This document shows, in pieces, positions 1 through 21,492 of a stretch of 64,000 nucleotides of DNA. The DNA lies in the NCBI RefSeq assembly GCF_032854445.1, contig NC_088306.1, forward strand, positions 22,107,764-22,171,763, written 5' to 3'. How positions within the stretch are numbered: position 1 is the first letter of the stretch; every line of letters begins with the position of its first letter. Source of the stretch: Liolophura sinensis. Its lineage: Eukaryota > Mollusca > Polyplacophora > Chitonida > Chitonidae. Both the position numbers and the translations under genes were made by a program. The notes below the pieces were generated by a model, which worked only from the letters and a program-made list of their open reading frames with translations, made no database searches and was not told the DNA's origin.

Positions 1-68
1 ACAAACATTTGCATAAAATGCACTCAAAACTGCTCTTCAATATGCAAAAAGATTGAGGAATTAGGGTA
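1..68 (+). mobile_element. MITE-T, right end only
   Basis: Right terminal part of the TA-flanked MITE described at 5541-5759 (tgcataaaatgcactcaaa, then AAAAGATTGAGGAATTAGGG and a TA). The left end is cut by the window edge. Confidence 0.6.
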
Positions 69-203
69 TTTTTTTATGTTTCATATAAAATAACATAAAA
101 AAGGTACATTTATAGTCACAATCTGTATAATTATGGGCCCCTTCCACAACTATTTCCACAATTGTGAGCTAATGCACTCACCCCTCACAGAACATTGCCT
201 TAC

Positions 204-9921
<9,718 letters not shown>

Positions 9922-9945
9922 TTTCGATTTCCTGATTGTTTCCAC

Positions 9946-11240
9946 GTCCTGTATTAAAAATAGCGTAAACGCCAGGTAACCTTTAAAATATTTCTGTCTT
10001 ACGACTTCATGCGTCGCCTAAGATGTCACGGTCGCAGAGTAGACATTGGAAATATTCTTTTCTCAAGAAATATTGTCCAAATGAGTCAATTTCGAGGATA
10101 CTAAATTACCACTTCATCATTCACCATATTCGTTTACCCGTCACTGACTTAACCTGTTCACACATTTTGCCAGCCGAACATATTCCCTCCAGATTTCAGT
10201 TCTGCGTTGATTTCACTCGCTTCGCTTGAAGAACGGAAACAAAAGATATATTTACACAAATGTTTATGGAAATTCTGTACCGTTTTTATTTAGTTTTGGT
10301 GCATTTGTCGTCTTTATTCTGTTCCATTTGTATTAATGCGCAGAGGATCAAAGGTAAACATTGAAAGGTCCGTACATCCCATAATACTACACTCAAGGGG
10401 ATAATCTTATCCAACCACAGAACTGTAAAGTTGACTGCAGTAGCCTCCCTTGTTTCTACCACCTAACAATAGCAAAACCCTCGGTAAGTAGCCCATTCAA
10501 TCATCACACCACGCAAAATTCGCTGAACTTTGGCAGTTTTAAATACTTGTCAGCTTTGCAACAACGACGTAACCCCCATCAACCCCTGCATATATTAAAA
10601 CACTTTTTTATGTGATTGTAGGCCGACTGATTGATGATACCAGACATTGTTAATATGTATACCCGGTACACAGTATTTATTGTGGCATGAATTACAGTTA
10701 CTTTACATAAACAGATGAATTGATATTACTTATTTGACCCCGACCCTTCATTACGTCTGGCCTGCACAGACAAGAGATTACACAGGCTTAATCAAGAATG
10801 CAAAGTGTACAGTTGAAAGGTATAACATTGTCAAATGGTGAAAGTCAGCTGGTGAAAATAGTGCCTAATTCATTTATAAATATATGTTTTTCTGCCTTTT
10901 TTATTTTTATGAACAAATATTGCTTCTTAGATATATAAGCTATATTTCACCCTGTGGAATATTCTATTTCAGAGAATTGTTACGACAGTTTGGTTTTAAG
11001 AGGGCTGAGTGCATTTAAAGCACACTTCATTTCATGTGCACACATCAGTCCTATAATATGGCAAGCCGTTTTCCTTTTTATTTCCCCTTTTCGTGACATC
11101 TTAAAATATATCATGATGTCGTCAACTGAATAAATTATATCAGTGAATAATTTAAGATATTATAAAATAATTTTAATATATCTTAAAATAAGATATCATA
11201 AATTCATTTGTGATACCATTAAATCATTTCTGGCAACGAG
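9946..11240. other. CUL3 5' flank / intergenic, no gene seen
   Basis: AT-rich sequence upstream of CUL3. It should contain the CUL3 5' untranslated region and promoter, but I find no clear TATA box or CpG-dense patch. No convincing ORF; AT-rich from about 10840. Confidence 0.5.
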
Positions 11241-11245
11241 GGAAA

Positions 11246-11420
11246 GGGGGGGGGGGGGCGTGGTGTAGTCAAGTGGATAAGACACTCGCCATTCAATAAG
11301 AAGAGGTACGGGTTCAATCCCAGCCTTGGGAAGGACATTTCTCACTGCTCTCATTATTCGTGCGTCACTGATGACAATATGCTTTGGACAAAGATCGTTT
11401 CCTCTTGTAAAATTTACCGC
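11246..11420 (+). mobile_element. tRNA-derived SINE, second family (SINE-C)
   Basis: Preceded by a G run, then gcgtggtgtagtcaagtgga (box A-like) and gtacgggttcaatcccagc (box B-like), followed by unrelated body. The acceptor-stem halves do not pair as in a working tRNA, so it is called a SINE head and not a tRNA gene. Confidence 0.6.
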
Positions 11421-11629
11421 AATCGTGTAAAAAAGCGTGCGAAAAATGCTTAAAGGAAAAGAATAATTTGAAAAGAAGTACATGTAAATATCTGCAGAAA
11501 GATATTTGACAACCTTCAGCTGATTTTTTAGCTTTATTTTCCCGTTGAACTGGAAGCAGTTAGATTTTTGGTTTCTATGGTGGCCCGTATAGACCATGCA
11601 TGAATAATCTCAATTCTGGCTTGCATATA

Positions 11630-12158
11630 CAGAGTGAGGGTTTGGTTGCTTTTATATTGGGATTTCTGGTGGAGGCGCACTTATGAAGAATGGGTGCTTG
11701 GTTCCCTTTATATTGTGATTTCTGGTGGAGACGCACATATGAAAAATGGGTGTTTGGTTGCCTTTATATACTCTGATTTCAGTCGCTGGAAACCATTTTA
11801 AAGAATGTGTGTTGGGTTACCTTTATATACTCTGATTTCAGCCGCTAGAAACCATTCTGAAGAATGTGTGTTTGGTTACCTTTATTACAGTCTGATTTCA
11901 ACCGCTGGAAACCACATGTTAAGAATGTCTTTTTGGTTACCTTTATTACAGTCTGATTTCAGCCGCTGGAAACCACATGTTAAAAATGTCTTTTTGGTTG
12001 CCTTTATGTAGTCTGATTTTAGCCGCTGCAAACCACATCTAAAGAATGAGTGTTTGGTTGCCTTTACAGTCTTATTTCAGCCGCTAGAAACCATTCTGAA
12101 GAATGTGTGTTTGGTTACCTTTATTACAGTCTGATTTCAGCCCCTGGAAACCACATGT
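11630..12158. repeat. Minisatellite, about 59-bp unit, nine copies
   Basis: Nine imperfect units built on gtgtttggttacctttatta, tctgatttcagccgctgg and aaaccacatg. The first two units are more diverged (tctggtggagacgcac). The open frame running through it (11805-12011) is only the repeat read in frame. Confidence 0.92.
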
Positions 12159-12159
12159 A

Positions 12160-12950
12160 TAGCTCGGTAGCTCTGGTGAGGACGCCTGTGTGCTTCGATG
12201 CTGTCTATTAGGATGTGATTTGTATTTAGATTTACCTTTTCACACTTCTTAACTAGCAGCTCCAGAATTTGTAACTTTCCATGGGTTTGTAAGTTGTCAC
12301 AATTCACGAATATGCCATTCATTTCACTGCACCAGACCATCAACCTGTCCATAATTATGTCAACAGATCCATCAGATTAATTAAACGGTTCCGCTTTGTA
12401 CTGGTGATATAATAAAAAGACTTACAGCACAGAGAGCAAAACCAGAGTAACGGTGACAGTGTGATAACTGGCAGGTGGTCACACTTAATGGGTGAAATAT
12501 GGCCTCTTGTCAATTTACCTAAGTCAGGGTTTTATGGTTTCATGGCCGGTAGTAAACTAATTAGTGAAAAAGTCTTCTACCAGTACCAAATAAATGACTG
12601 CTAAGGGTGTGTCAAACATTTAACACTAAACAGTTCTGAAATTCTACGAGATATATTACTCTAATATACGGTGGCCCATATACGACATTTTCCCTTTTTC
12701 TCAACATTTGTAACTTTTTCTTAGGTTTCCACCTTGGTGAAAACTCACGTAATGCAAGAAGCCTCGTTCTTGTTTTCGTGGGCAGCCGAACTTTAGGATG
12801 GGTTATTAATGGAAGATGAAATCATTTTGACTACAGATAAAATTTTCGGGACACTCTGGAGGGAGGTCGTGTGGAATTCCATGTGACTTGTCTCATTCAC
12901 GTCTCATCCACCGATATAACACCCCATGCTCCCTATCATATTATACTGAC
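12160..12950. other. Intergenic, nothing supported
   Basis: No gene, RNA or clear repeat seen. A 71-codon frame on the minus strand (12137-12352) has no family likeness I can defend. Confidence 0.4.
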
Positions 12951-12954
12951 ATCT

Positions 12955-13070
12955 GAGCAACAAGTCCTGCTTGCTTGCTCGATCCTCGCAGTGCTGAGCA
13001 CCAAGCGGGGCGACAAAAAGTGCCCTTTTTAAAAGCCCCGATCTGTGACCATTAGGCCACGGATGTCGTT
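12955..13070 (-). mobile_element. SINE-B head fragment
   Basis: Reverse complement matches the front of the element at 14462-14815: gtggcctaatggtcacagat (box A-like), then ccccgcttggtgctcagcac. Truncated behind the head. Confidence 0.65.
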
Positions 13071-13185
13071 AAAGTGTCATGTACAATGATAACTCCAACA
13101 TTTGGCAGTGATGGAGAAAAGAAAGCGTTCATAATATTAGCTTAACACTTTGTGAAGCGTAAGACATTAACATAAAACGAAATGG

Positions 13186-13292
13186 GTATATTTATTTATT
13201 TCATTGTAGCTTTACGCTGTACTCAAGAATATTTCACTTATACGACGACGGCCTACATTATAATGGGAGGAAAGCGGACAGAGCGCGACACT
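13186..13292 (-). mobile_element. SINE-A 3' part
   Basis: tatttatttatttcattgta, tttacgctgtactcaagaat, cacttatacgacgacggcct, then fades. The 164-codon frame at 13182-13676 starts inside this copy and runs through a MITE, so it is not a gene. Confidence 0.8.
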
Positions 13293-13468
13293 TGTGACAC
13301 GTTTAGGTGTTATGTTAAAGTGTTAAAAATCGGCATGAGTCAACATGGAACAATCATTTTGTTTCAAAACATTGGCTCTCACACATTACATGTTGTACTA
13401 GTATCATTCCGACACTTGTTGACAATTATGGGAGACTCGATGACGATCCACACTACACGCAGAGCCAA

Positions 13469-13606
13469 GGCCCAGTTTCACAAAGCAACGTACGACATGT
13501 TTTTATCGTACATTTGTCATATGATATTTTGTACGTCACTATTACCGTACCATTGTTCTTTCTCTGCGATTATCGTGCATATAAACATTTTTGTGAAACT
13601 AGGCCC
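13469..13606. mobile_element. MITE-G copy 1 (GGCCCAGTTTCACAAA ends)
   Basis: 138 bp with inverted ends ggcccagtttcacaaagc and ttttgtgaaactaggccc. No coding sequence. A second copy lies at 15830-15969. Confidence 0.75.
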
Positions 13607-13718
13607 AGATCGCATGATCATGTCGTTTTTTTCCTGTGAAGTTGCAGTGCTTGCGTACTGCACATGTGTTTCATGATCACACATACACCAATAATTGGAA
13701 AGAACATAGCTTTGGACT

Positions 13719-13936
13719 CGCCAGACTTTTCGCATATGAAAGAACAACTTTCAGTGCAATTTATACACTTTTTTAAGACTTCGTGGATTTTGGAGACAAA
13801 AACTACCTGGGATGGATTCGTTAATTTCATGGCTTTACAAAAAGTATAATTTTATCAATCAACACAGAATAATGCCTTTAGAATGTGCTTGATTACGCGC
13901 ATTGCTAACACGCGAAAAGGTTGAAGAATTACTGTA
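13719..13936 (-). mobile_element. MITE-T copy
   Basis: Same family as 5541-5759, reversed: tttggagacaaaaactacct, aagtataattttatcaatca, gaataatgcctttagaatgt, ending AAAAGGTTGAAGAATTACTG then TA. Confidence 0.8.
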
Positions 13937-14461
13937 ACAATACATGTAGGGCATTCTGTTTTGGAGTTGAATCTTCTGTAAACTAATTTCAGGAGAAGAT
14001 TATTCAAACTTGGTTTATATGCCATCTGTGGTGCCATGTAGCCTTACTCATGTATTTACTTTGTGTGTTAGTTTTTAGGCTTGATTTAGGAACCAATTCA
14101 TTTAATTCCTTGCAGAACAAAATTTTTCGGAAGCACAGCCCCAGTTTGTTACCTGTATAACAAAACTTTAATTCTTGAAATGGTTTGTAAAGGGAACATT
14201 TCCGCGGATTTAAAGAAACAATATTTTGTGACAAATGTTGGTCATGCAAATACGTAGAGAACTATAGCACAACTCGACTTGAACTTGCATCTGATAAATC
14301 TGATCAGAGCGGGAAAAACGAAAATTTGTCTTTATCAGAGATGCATGCCAGAACCTTCATATGACACCAAATTATAGCTAAACGCTTCTGATGTTCGATG
14401 ATCTAGAGAATCAATGTGCACAAACATATGTTCTCTCCATTCTCCCGCTAAGGTCAGCTCT
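13937..14461. other. Intergenic, nothing supported
   Basis: Mixed-composition sequence without a credible coding frame or recognised repeat. Confidence 0.4.
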
Positions 14462-14815
14462 GGACCGCTTTGGAGGCCTAATGGCCACAGCGTTCGCCGA
14501 GAGCTGGGATCAACCCGAAATCTGGTTACACCAAAGACTTTAAAAATGGAACTTGCTGCTGCCTCGCTTGGTGTTCAGCATTGAGAGGTTAGGACAAGGA
14601 AACAGGATTGGCTGACCCGGTGTCAATATAATGTGACTGGGTAGGGTGTCACGTCTGGTGTCATCGACATGATAGGCCTACTTCAGTAGCGACAGCGCTT
14701 TGGCGGTATGGACTTACATTGCCACAAGAAGACTCATGTATACATACCTAATGAGTCCTCGTCATTATATGACTAAAAATGGTTAAGTATGACATACATT
14801 CATACGGTCAGTTCT
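14462..14815 (+). mobile_element. SINE-B, long tRNA-derived repeat
   Basis: Head ggcctaatggccacagcg and gctgggatcaacccgaaat look like tRNA boxes A and B. Then gctgcctcgcttggtgttca, aatgtgactgggtagggtgt, gccacaagaagactc and a tail ggttaagtatgacatacatt. I recognise this layout from repeats common in molluscan genomes; the family name is not assigned. Confidence 0.7.
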
Positions 14816-14878
14816 GTCAAAATCCCTTTTACCTTATACCTCCGTCGTTGTGCAGGTGTCCTCATTTAAAAGGTAGAT

Positions 14879-14921
14879 CGGGGTCCTCCATGGCCTAATG
14901 GTTAGCGTGCCAGCGCATGTT
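14879..14921 (+). mobile_element. SINE-A head fragment
   Basis: ggggtcctccatggcctaatggttagc-type head and gtgccagcgca only; the body is absent. Confidence 0.55.
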
Positions 14922-14939
14922 CTAGTCTAACATTTAGAC

Positions 14940-15297
14940 TAGGCATTTATCTGACATGGAAGCTATAAAATCTTTGACTGTTTGGCGGGGTAGAGGTAGC
15001 CTACCTGACAACCGAAACTTTTGTCTTAAGTTCAGCCAGTGGTGGGTGGGGCAGTGGGGTTCTTTCTAATTTCCCCCCAAATTCACTTCTATTTGACCTA
15101 GCGCCTATAAAGCTGACACCAGTGCTACGTAGTAAGGAAAGTCATGTTAGAGTATGAATCTGTAACTTAAGACAAAATGTTGTGGTGGAAAGGTCACTTA
15201 AGATAAAGACTAATTAACGCTAATTAAGGATTTATTTGACATAAAACCTATATCGTTGACCTATGCTGAGCATGGTCTATGTAGCAAGAATCACCAA
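14940..15297 (+). repeat. Inverted repeat, left arm
   Basis: About 350 bp matching the reverse complement of 18065-18430. Shared landmarks include tctttgactgtttggcgggg, agcgcctataaagctgacac and aattaaggatttatttgaca. The arms are diverged but collinear along their length. Either two opposed copies of a dispersed repeat or the long inverted ends of an element of about 3.5 kb. Confidence 0.75.
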
Positions 15298-15692
15298 CTT
15301 AAGACAAGATTATGTAGTGGAAAGTTCACTTAAGACAAGGTCATTGGTCAACGACACCGAATGACCTCTGATTTTACTTTAATTGACATACATGCTGAAC
15401 CTGCAATCTGGTGAAAGCTAGTGCAAAATATAGACTTGAGCATGGTCTAACTAACAAGAATCACCAACTAAGGACAAAATGATGTGGTGGAAAGGTCATT
15501 TAAGACAAGGTCAAAGGTCAATTTGCACCGAATGACCTTTGCTTCTACTTCAATTAACAAGGACCCTACAGAACTGAAAACTACTGGAAAATGTAGAGTT
15601 TGATCTCTTGATTAATAATCACCAACTTAAGACCGGTTTTTATTGTGGATAGACCACCTAAGACGAGGTAAAGGGTAACTCCACTGTGTGTG
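15160..15692 (+). repeat. Imperfect tandem repeat, about 130-170 bp unit
   Basis: Four units each beginning near aacttaagacaa, then tgtggtggaaaggtcactta and often ending caagaatcacc. They start near 15162, 15294, 15463 and 15621. The first unit overlaps the inverted-repeat arm. Confidence 0.7.
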
Positions 15693-15829
15693 CCATCTAT
15701 GTTTAAATGATGTAACTAATTCGTTTCAAAAAACCTGGTAATCAAATAAACATCTTGAAAACGCAATATTAAACTGCTGTGCTATTTTTCCATCTTGAAA
15801 CAGAGCTACCTGTACCGATGTACACTGCA

Positions 15830-15969
15830 GGGCCCAGTTTCACAAGGATGTCGTCTATATACGACAATCCCCTAAATAGGGCAATGCTACGGTAATAATG
15901 ACTTATAACATCTCTCACGCCAAATGTACGATAAAAAATGTCGTACGTCGCTTTGTAAAATTGACCTCT
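15830..15969. mobile_element. MITE-G copy 2
   Basis: Starts gggcccagtttcacaagg and ends cgctttgtaaaattgacct, a worn inverted end. The inner acgataaaaaatgtcgtacg matches copy 1 at 13469-13606 in reverse. Confidence 0.65.
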
Positions 15970-16257
15970 AAGAGGATGGCACTGGAAAGGTCAGTCTCGT
16001 ATTAAAGTGCATAAGTCCACATGTACACCGTACAACAAATTCTTTTCTGTGTGAAACTGAAGAAAAGTCCATTCCGGAAAACAGGGAATCGCTGATAATT
16101 TTTGTCCATCCTTATTAAAAACACATTGGAGAGTGGATCACACATACTGAGAAAGCAGTATTGTACCATAGAGGCATATCGGTCACATCCTTGAGGCTCT
16201 CTCTTGGGGTACAGGTACCGTACGTTGCATAATAGATAGACATTTAAAAAAAATATA

Positions 16258-16523
16258 TTTATTTATTTATTTGATTGGTGTTTCACTCCGTACTCAAGAA
16301 TATTTCACTTATACGACGGCGGCCAGCATTATGGTGGGTGGAAACCGGGCGCAGCCCGGGGGAAACCCACGACCATCCGCAGGTTGCTGGAAGACCTTCC
16401 CACTTACGGCCGGAGAGGAAGCCAGCATGAACTGGACTTGAACTCACAGCGACCGCATTGGTGAGAGACTCCTGGGCCATTACGCTGCGCTAGCGCGCTA
16501 ACCGACTGAGCCACGGAGTCCCC
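16258..16523 (-). mobile_element. SINE-A, full length
   Basis: Intact copy from tail (tttatttatttattt) through ggtggaaaccgggcgcagcc to head gactgagccacggagtcccc. An A-rich direct repeat (taaaaaaa-tata) flanks it, consistent with a target-site duplication. High likeness to the 3286-3556 copy suggests fairly recent activity. Confidence 0.92.
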
Positions 16524-17175
16524 TAAAAAAATATAATTTTTAAGTGAGATTAGCTCTCTGACCATGTTGATGTTGATTCCGTGGTAATCCGTCTGTTTTG
16601 TTTTCATTTTTTTTCATTAGTGTTTAGCTTCATTGACCCTTTTTTCCGATGAAAATGAGCTTTGAAATCCCGAATTAGAGGTGGGCAATAATTATCAGCT
16701 ATTGTTCAAGTAATTAAATTGTTGTTACTCAATGCTTTTATCATGTAGCCAGACCCAAGCAATGCCGAAGAAGACGGGAAAAATTATTGTCACTTTGATT
16801 CATATACAAAATTTGGATGGATATAGACGTTTCATGACGTAACAACATTCTCGACCAGGGGTCACTTCTCATAATTGTGTAGCACGTCAGTATACGAAAG
16901 CAAAGTAGGAAAATTTTTATGTTATGTGCTATAGGGGTTGTTTTGTGTGTGAGACCCGATCTCGAATAGTATGAGTGACAATGTTAATGATTTAATTTCA
17001 CGCGCTCTCGCTCTGGAATATGCCTTGTTTTATTTTTAAATGCTTAACTTTTTTGTCCTTTTTTGGAAATATAATGCACTATAATGTCCTACACGCATTA
17101 TGTGCCCGAGTAACCCCGAGGGGGAATGTTCTTGCATCATGTAACGTCTATACTCGTCCAAACTTATGTCCACTA

Positions 17176-17343
17176 AGTACGTAAACGTACGTGGGAAGGT
17201 CTGACAGTAAGCCGCGGATGGTCGTGGGTTTCCACCAGGCTCTGCCCGGTTTCCTCTCACCATACTGCTGGCCGCCGTGGTATAAGTGAAATATTCTTGA
17301 GTACGGCGTAAAACACCAATCAAATAAATAAAATAAATAAAAA
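17176..17343 (+). mobile_element. SINE-A, 5'-truncated
   Basis: Begins acgtgggaaggtctgacag, contains gcggatggtcgtgggtttcc and ttcttgagtacggcgtaaaa, ends with an (AAAT)n tail. Confidence 0.88.
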
Positions 17344-18064
17344 AACCCAAGTACCTAAATAATAGTTTCTCCAGTCTGCTTTGGGTTAGCTTGAGCCATG
17401 CGACATGATGAAGGCAGTCCATAATGGCTATTTAGTCATTTAAACATCAGGAGAAGGTTGATGCCCACCTCTAATGTGTGTCTTCAAAGCTGATTTTTGC
17501 GCTGGGAGAGAGGGAAAGGGAAGTTAAACATTAAGTAAATAAAGACTAAACAGGGGTGACAAACAACTTACATTCATTCATTGAATGATCAGCGAGCAAA
17601 TATCACTTGAAAAGAAGGCTTAAACATTCGTATAAACATATTGATCAATAATGTACCGTACAACTGAATAGCCAGGAAACAAGTAATAGTCATTTATGTT
17701 ACAATCCTTTTTCAATGTGGGAGGCCCCTAGTCTACTTTCTCATAAGGAGATGCAATATATTAATGACACATTCTTCTATGTGATGAAATTATTCGGTTC
17801 CAGATAAAAATAAAAACGTTTGTGAACATGTGCTTGATGCGCTTTCGTTAATGAAATTGACAAGTTCAGTAATATACTAACAGAGAAGTACAATGTAGTT
17901 CTGCTTCAAGATGGAATAAGCAGCTCGTTAATTTAATGGGGTGCATTCTAGATGTTCATTTAATTATCAAAAATCTTGGAAAAGACACTAAAACAGTTAT
18001 TATAACATTTTAATTCATTGCCCCAACAGCCTGCCTCCCTCCAGAGGTCTCTTCCTCCAAACGA

Positions 18065-18430
18065 GTTGATGATTCTTGCTATTTAGACCATGCTCAACAT
18101 TTTACTTCTGGTTTCCATGTTATAGGTTTTATCTCAAATAAATCCTTAATTAGAGTTAATTAGTCTTTGTCTTAAGTGACCTTTCCACCACAAAATTTTG
18201 TCTTAAGTGGCAGATTCATAATTAGCAAAACTTTTCTCACTATGTGTCATTGGTGTCAGCTTTGTAGGCGCTAGGTCAAATGAAAGTGAATTTGGGGGGT
18301 AACTGGAAAGAGCCCTACTGCCCCATCCACCATTGGCTGAACTTAAGACAAGGGTTTCTGTTGTCAAGTGGGCCACCTCTACCCCGTCAAACAGTCAAAG
18401 ATTTTATAACTTTCATATCAAATAAATCTC
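18065..18430 (-). repeat. Inverted repeat, right arm
   Basis: Partner of 14940-15297. Reads on the plus strand gatgattcttgctatttaga, tccttaattagagttaatta, ggtgtcagctttgtaggcgc, accccgtcaaacagtcaaag. The single best-looking frame here (18280-18603) is repeat-derived. Confidence 0.75.
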
Positions 18431-18525
18431 AGCTAGCTCTTGGACTATTAGTGATCAACTCGGGAGCCTTTATTTGCATTATTGCGTACAAGCCTGTATA
18501 TACGTTGCTCTTGGAAAAGCTGGTG

Positions 18526-18612
18526 AGTATCTTACCAAAGGCCGGTGGTTTACCACGAGCACTCCGATTTCCTTCACCCATAATACTCAATGCCATCGTA
18601 TAACTAAAAAAT
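18526..18612 (+). mobile_element. SINE-related fragment
   Basis: ggccggtggtttaccacgag, cactccgatttcc, cataatactcaatgccatcg, tataac: resembles the 3' body of SINE-A in a diverged subfamily. A shorter relative lies at 18795-18840. Confidence 0.5.
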
Positions 18613-18849
18613 TCAGAAAGGGAAAGAAACATTAAGAAAGAACTAATCATGACGTATTGAAGGCCTTGATGGCAGTAAGCAATCTACAGTCGCTTCAATG
18701 ATTTGAAGTAATTTTTCGTTGAAAATCATTTGTCTACTGCCAAAATGACGTACATATACATGTGATCTTCACATGTGGTAAAGTTCGTCAACTTCTTTTC
18801 AGAGGGCACTGGTTTATCACCGGCATTCCGATTACCTCCATCTAAAAAC

Positions 18850-20990
18850 TGACCGTCGGTGTATGTATATGATAAATACACCGTAGACATATACACGGGC
18901 AACACCTATCCAGTTTACCTTTTATTCATCGGATAACATCATACATCCAACTGGCACGAAACCTAGCCACACCCGAACCCTGCCACTGCCAAAAACGCGA
19001 AAACGTTGTTATTGCTCAGGACGGCTTTAAACAGAAATTAAGTAAATAAATAAATAAATCTGTACACAGATTTTTAAGAACTTTATATTCAAATATAAGT
19101 TTGCGAGTTTTCATTATATAGGCTTTCGTTCTTGTGAAAGTGGTCACACATGAGTGAAGGCATTCCTGATGTATGAACTTGCCCTCTCATGTGAGGTGAG
19201 TTCTAACTTGTAGGTGAAACTGGAGAAAACAGGTGATAAATAACTCATAAAAACAAGCACTCGCCATGTTCTGCATGGATGGATGGTCGCTCTACATAAT
19301 TGTCGATTTCTGAAACACCTATATAGAATGGCAGGGGTCTTTTGGACAAAGCCGTTTTTTGCTATTTATTTACAATACATACATATATAGAAACAGGTCA
19401 CGACCATGCTTCCTTCTCGCAATATTTGAGCACGAATAAGGGACTTTTGAGATCGATTTTTTTGTTTTGCTAAAGATAAAAAAGTCCTCTGTATCCAGTG
19501 ACTAGTTAAAACTGTTTGGCAACTTTTGCGGACATCAGTTTACTTATCACCTGTTTTCATTAATACTCAGCTCCTCAGTTGTCTTTATCGTTCGTTTGCT
19601 CCAAAGAACTTTTTTTGAAACATTTTTTCACACGTTACAGTTGGCCCTATATGTAATTGCGAATAGTTGCCTAATATTTCTTGATCGATCACATGATACA
19701 ATGGGACCCTTTTTACCTTTTCCGATAAAACAGTTCTAACTCGAAACGCCTCTATTAATAATAACACTATTTAAAGGGCGTCAAGATTTGGTAAAAATTC
19801 AATCTAAATTTAAATCAGATTTAGTCGACGTTCCAACGAAAGCGTTAGATTATTAGAATACGTAAGATTCCAGCCAGATTCACGTGAGATTCAAGCTGAG
19901 AAATAGTCCATCGATGATGAGACATCCCAGCGAGAAGGTTATATTCATTCAACAGAAGATTTCGACATCCCAGCGAGAAGGTTATATTCATTCAACGGAA
20001 GATTTCGACGAATGATAGATTTTAACACGATAATTTCAAGGAATTTAGCATTGATGTCGCCAGACGGACGTACACTGTTGTCTGAATGATAAGGAATTTT
20101 GACTACATCGTCCATTCAAGATCTAACTATGATATGCATGCTGTATGGGACGATCTGGCAAAAGATGGCTATATCTAGCTTCCGTAAATACTTAGCTGAC
20201 AAACGGCTAATTACTGGGGTACTTCTTTATAACATACGTTTTATAATTGTATTTAATTACTTATTTAATGAGTCGATAACAAAAAAAAACAACTGATGAA
20301 TGTTTTTTGTGAATTGAAAATAATAGAGAAATAACTACTTATCCACCATGTTGCTTTTCTGTATAATGCTAACCCTCTTTTACTCGTTATATATAGATGT
20401 ATTATATAGCTCCAAATTAAGTCTTGGGTAGCCCAAGCGTAATTCTAGAAATCTTTCAACACAATAAGCCAGTAACAACAAGAGGATAGTTTTATGGATG
20501 ACAATCTTCTTGTATTCAAGGCAGAAACTTTCTTACGTTAATGAAATTTACTTGAGAAAGATACGTATCTATGTTGGGAACATTCGATTTTATCTTATCT
20601 TGCGTATCTTATACACCGTCCAAATAAACTCCTATACAACCAACAGTAAATGGGTGTCTTTTTCATGGGCAAAACCCCAAAAGAAAGATCTGAGCACGCA
20701 GAATTGCCGAACAGAATGAGACGCCATTTGTTACTGTTTTTGTATTATTCTCATGCCGCTAGAAATAGGATTCATCGCAAAGGACAGACCTAGGATTGCC
20801 AGGGCCTCATCCATGACTGAAGATTTGCATGCAGGCACTGGTCGATGTCACTGATTTGCAGTTTTCACTTTATACTCTGTTTCAAACTGAATGAATACTC
20901 GATGAAAACGGATAAAATAACGACCACAGCATTTAGAGTCCAACAGTTGTATATTTTACAGAAGATCACAACTGTGCATGGATAAAGTAA
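18850..20990. other. Intergenic, nothing supported apart from a short duplication
   Basis: No gene seen. Contains a two-copy 43-bp direct repeat (19921-20006). Confidence 0.45.
19921..20006. repeat. 43-bp direct duplication, two copies
   Basis: gacatcccagcgagaaggtt...attcattcaacagaagattt occurs twice in a row with one base different (cagaag/cggaag). A recent local duplication. Confidence 0.9.
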
Positions 20991-21006
20991 AGCCACAGCC
21001 ATGGAA

Positions 21007-21413
21007 TCACAGAAAGATCGTACATGTGGACATTTGGGGTCCACCGTTACATTTGCGTTGACACCACTGAAATATACACATTTGTTGACCCATGTGGTGC
21101 GTAACGTTTGGGTTGACACCACAGAAAGATACATATTTGTGGACCTGTGGTGCAGCATAACATTTGCATTGACATCACAGAAAGATACACATATATGAAC
21201 TTATGTGGCGCAGCATAACGTCTACGCTAAAACCATACATATACACGTTTGTTGACCTTGGCAGATCCACCATAACGTCTACGTTGACGCTACAGAGATA
21301 CACATTTGCTGACCTTTGGGGTTTATAACGTTTACATTGACATCACAGGAAGACACACATACATGTGCATGGACTTTTGGGTTCAGCATCAAATCTCCTT
21401 TCACGTCACGAAA
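21007..21413. repeat. Minisatellite, about 56-bp unit, about seven diverged copies
   Basis: Units share cacagaaagatacacat, ttgttgacc, and cataacgtttacattgaca. It lies directly downstream (3' side) of the 21493-22203 gene and may fall in its 3' untranslated region. Confidence 0.75.
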
Positions 21414-21492
21414 AGATAAGACTCTTGTTCATACGGACCGCTCTTTGTGTCGGCGTTAATGTTGTACTACATGGGGAATTGTTTACAGAATA

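Noticed and set aside
11256-11330. Functional tRNA gene
   Set aside because: Box A and B present but the arms do not form a full cloverleaf and it continues into a SINE-like body.
11196-11597. 133-codon open frame on the minus strand
   Set aside because: Covers the SINE-C head and a G run; artefact.
12137-12352. 71-codon minus-strand frame (WCSEMNGIFVNCDNL)
   Set aside because: Faint likeness to mobile-element hydrolase tails, too short and unsupported to report.
13182-13676. 164-codon open frame on the plus strand
   Set aside because: It starts in a SINE-A and runs through a MITE-G; no coding-like composition.
18280-18603. 107-codon open frame
   Set aside because: Lies in the inverted-repeat arm and a SINE fragment.
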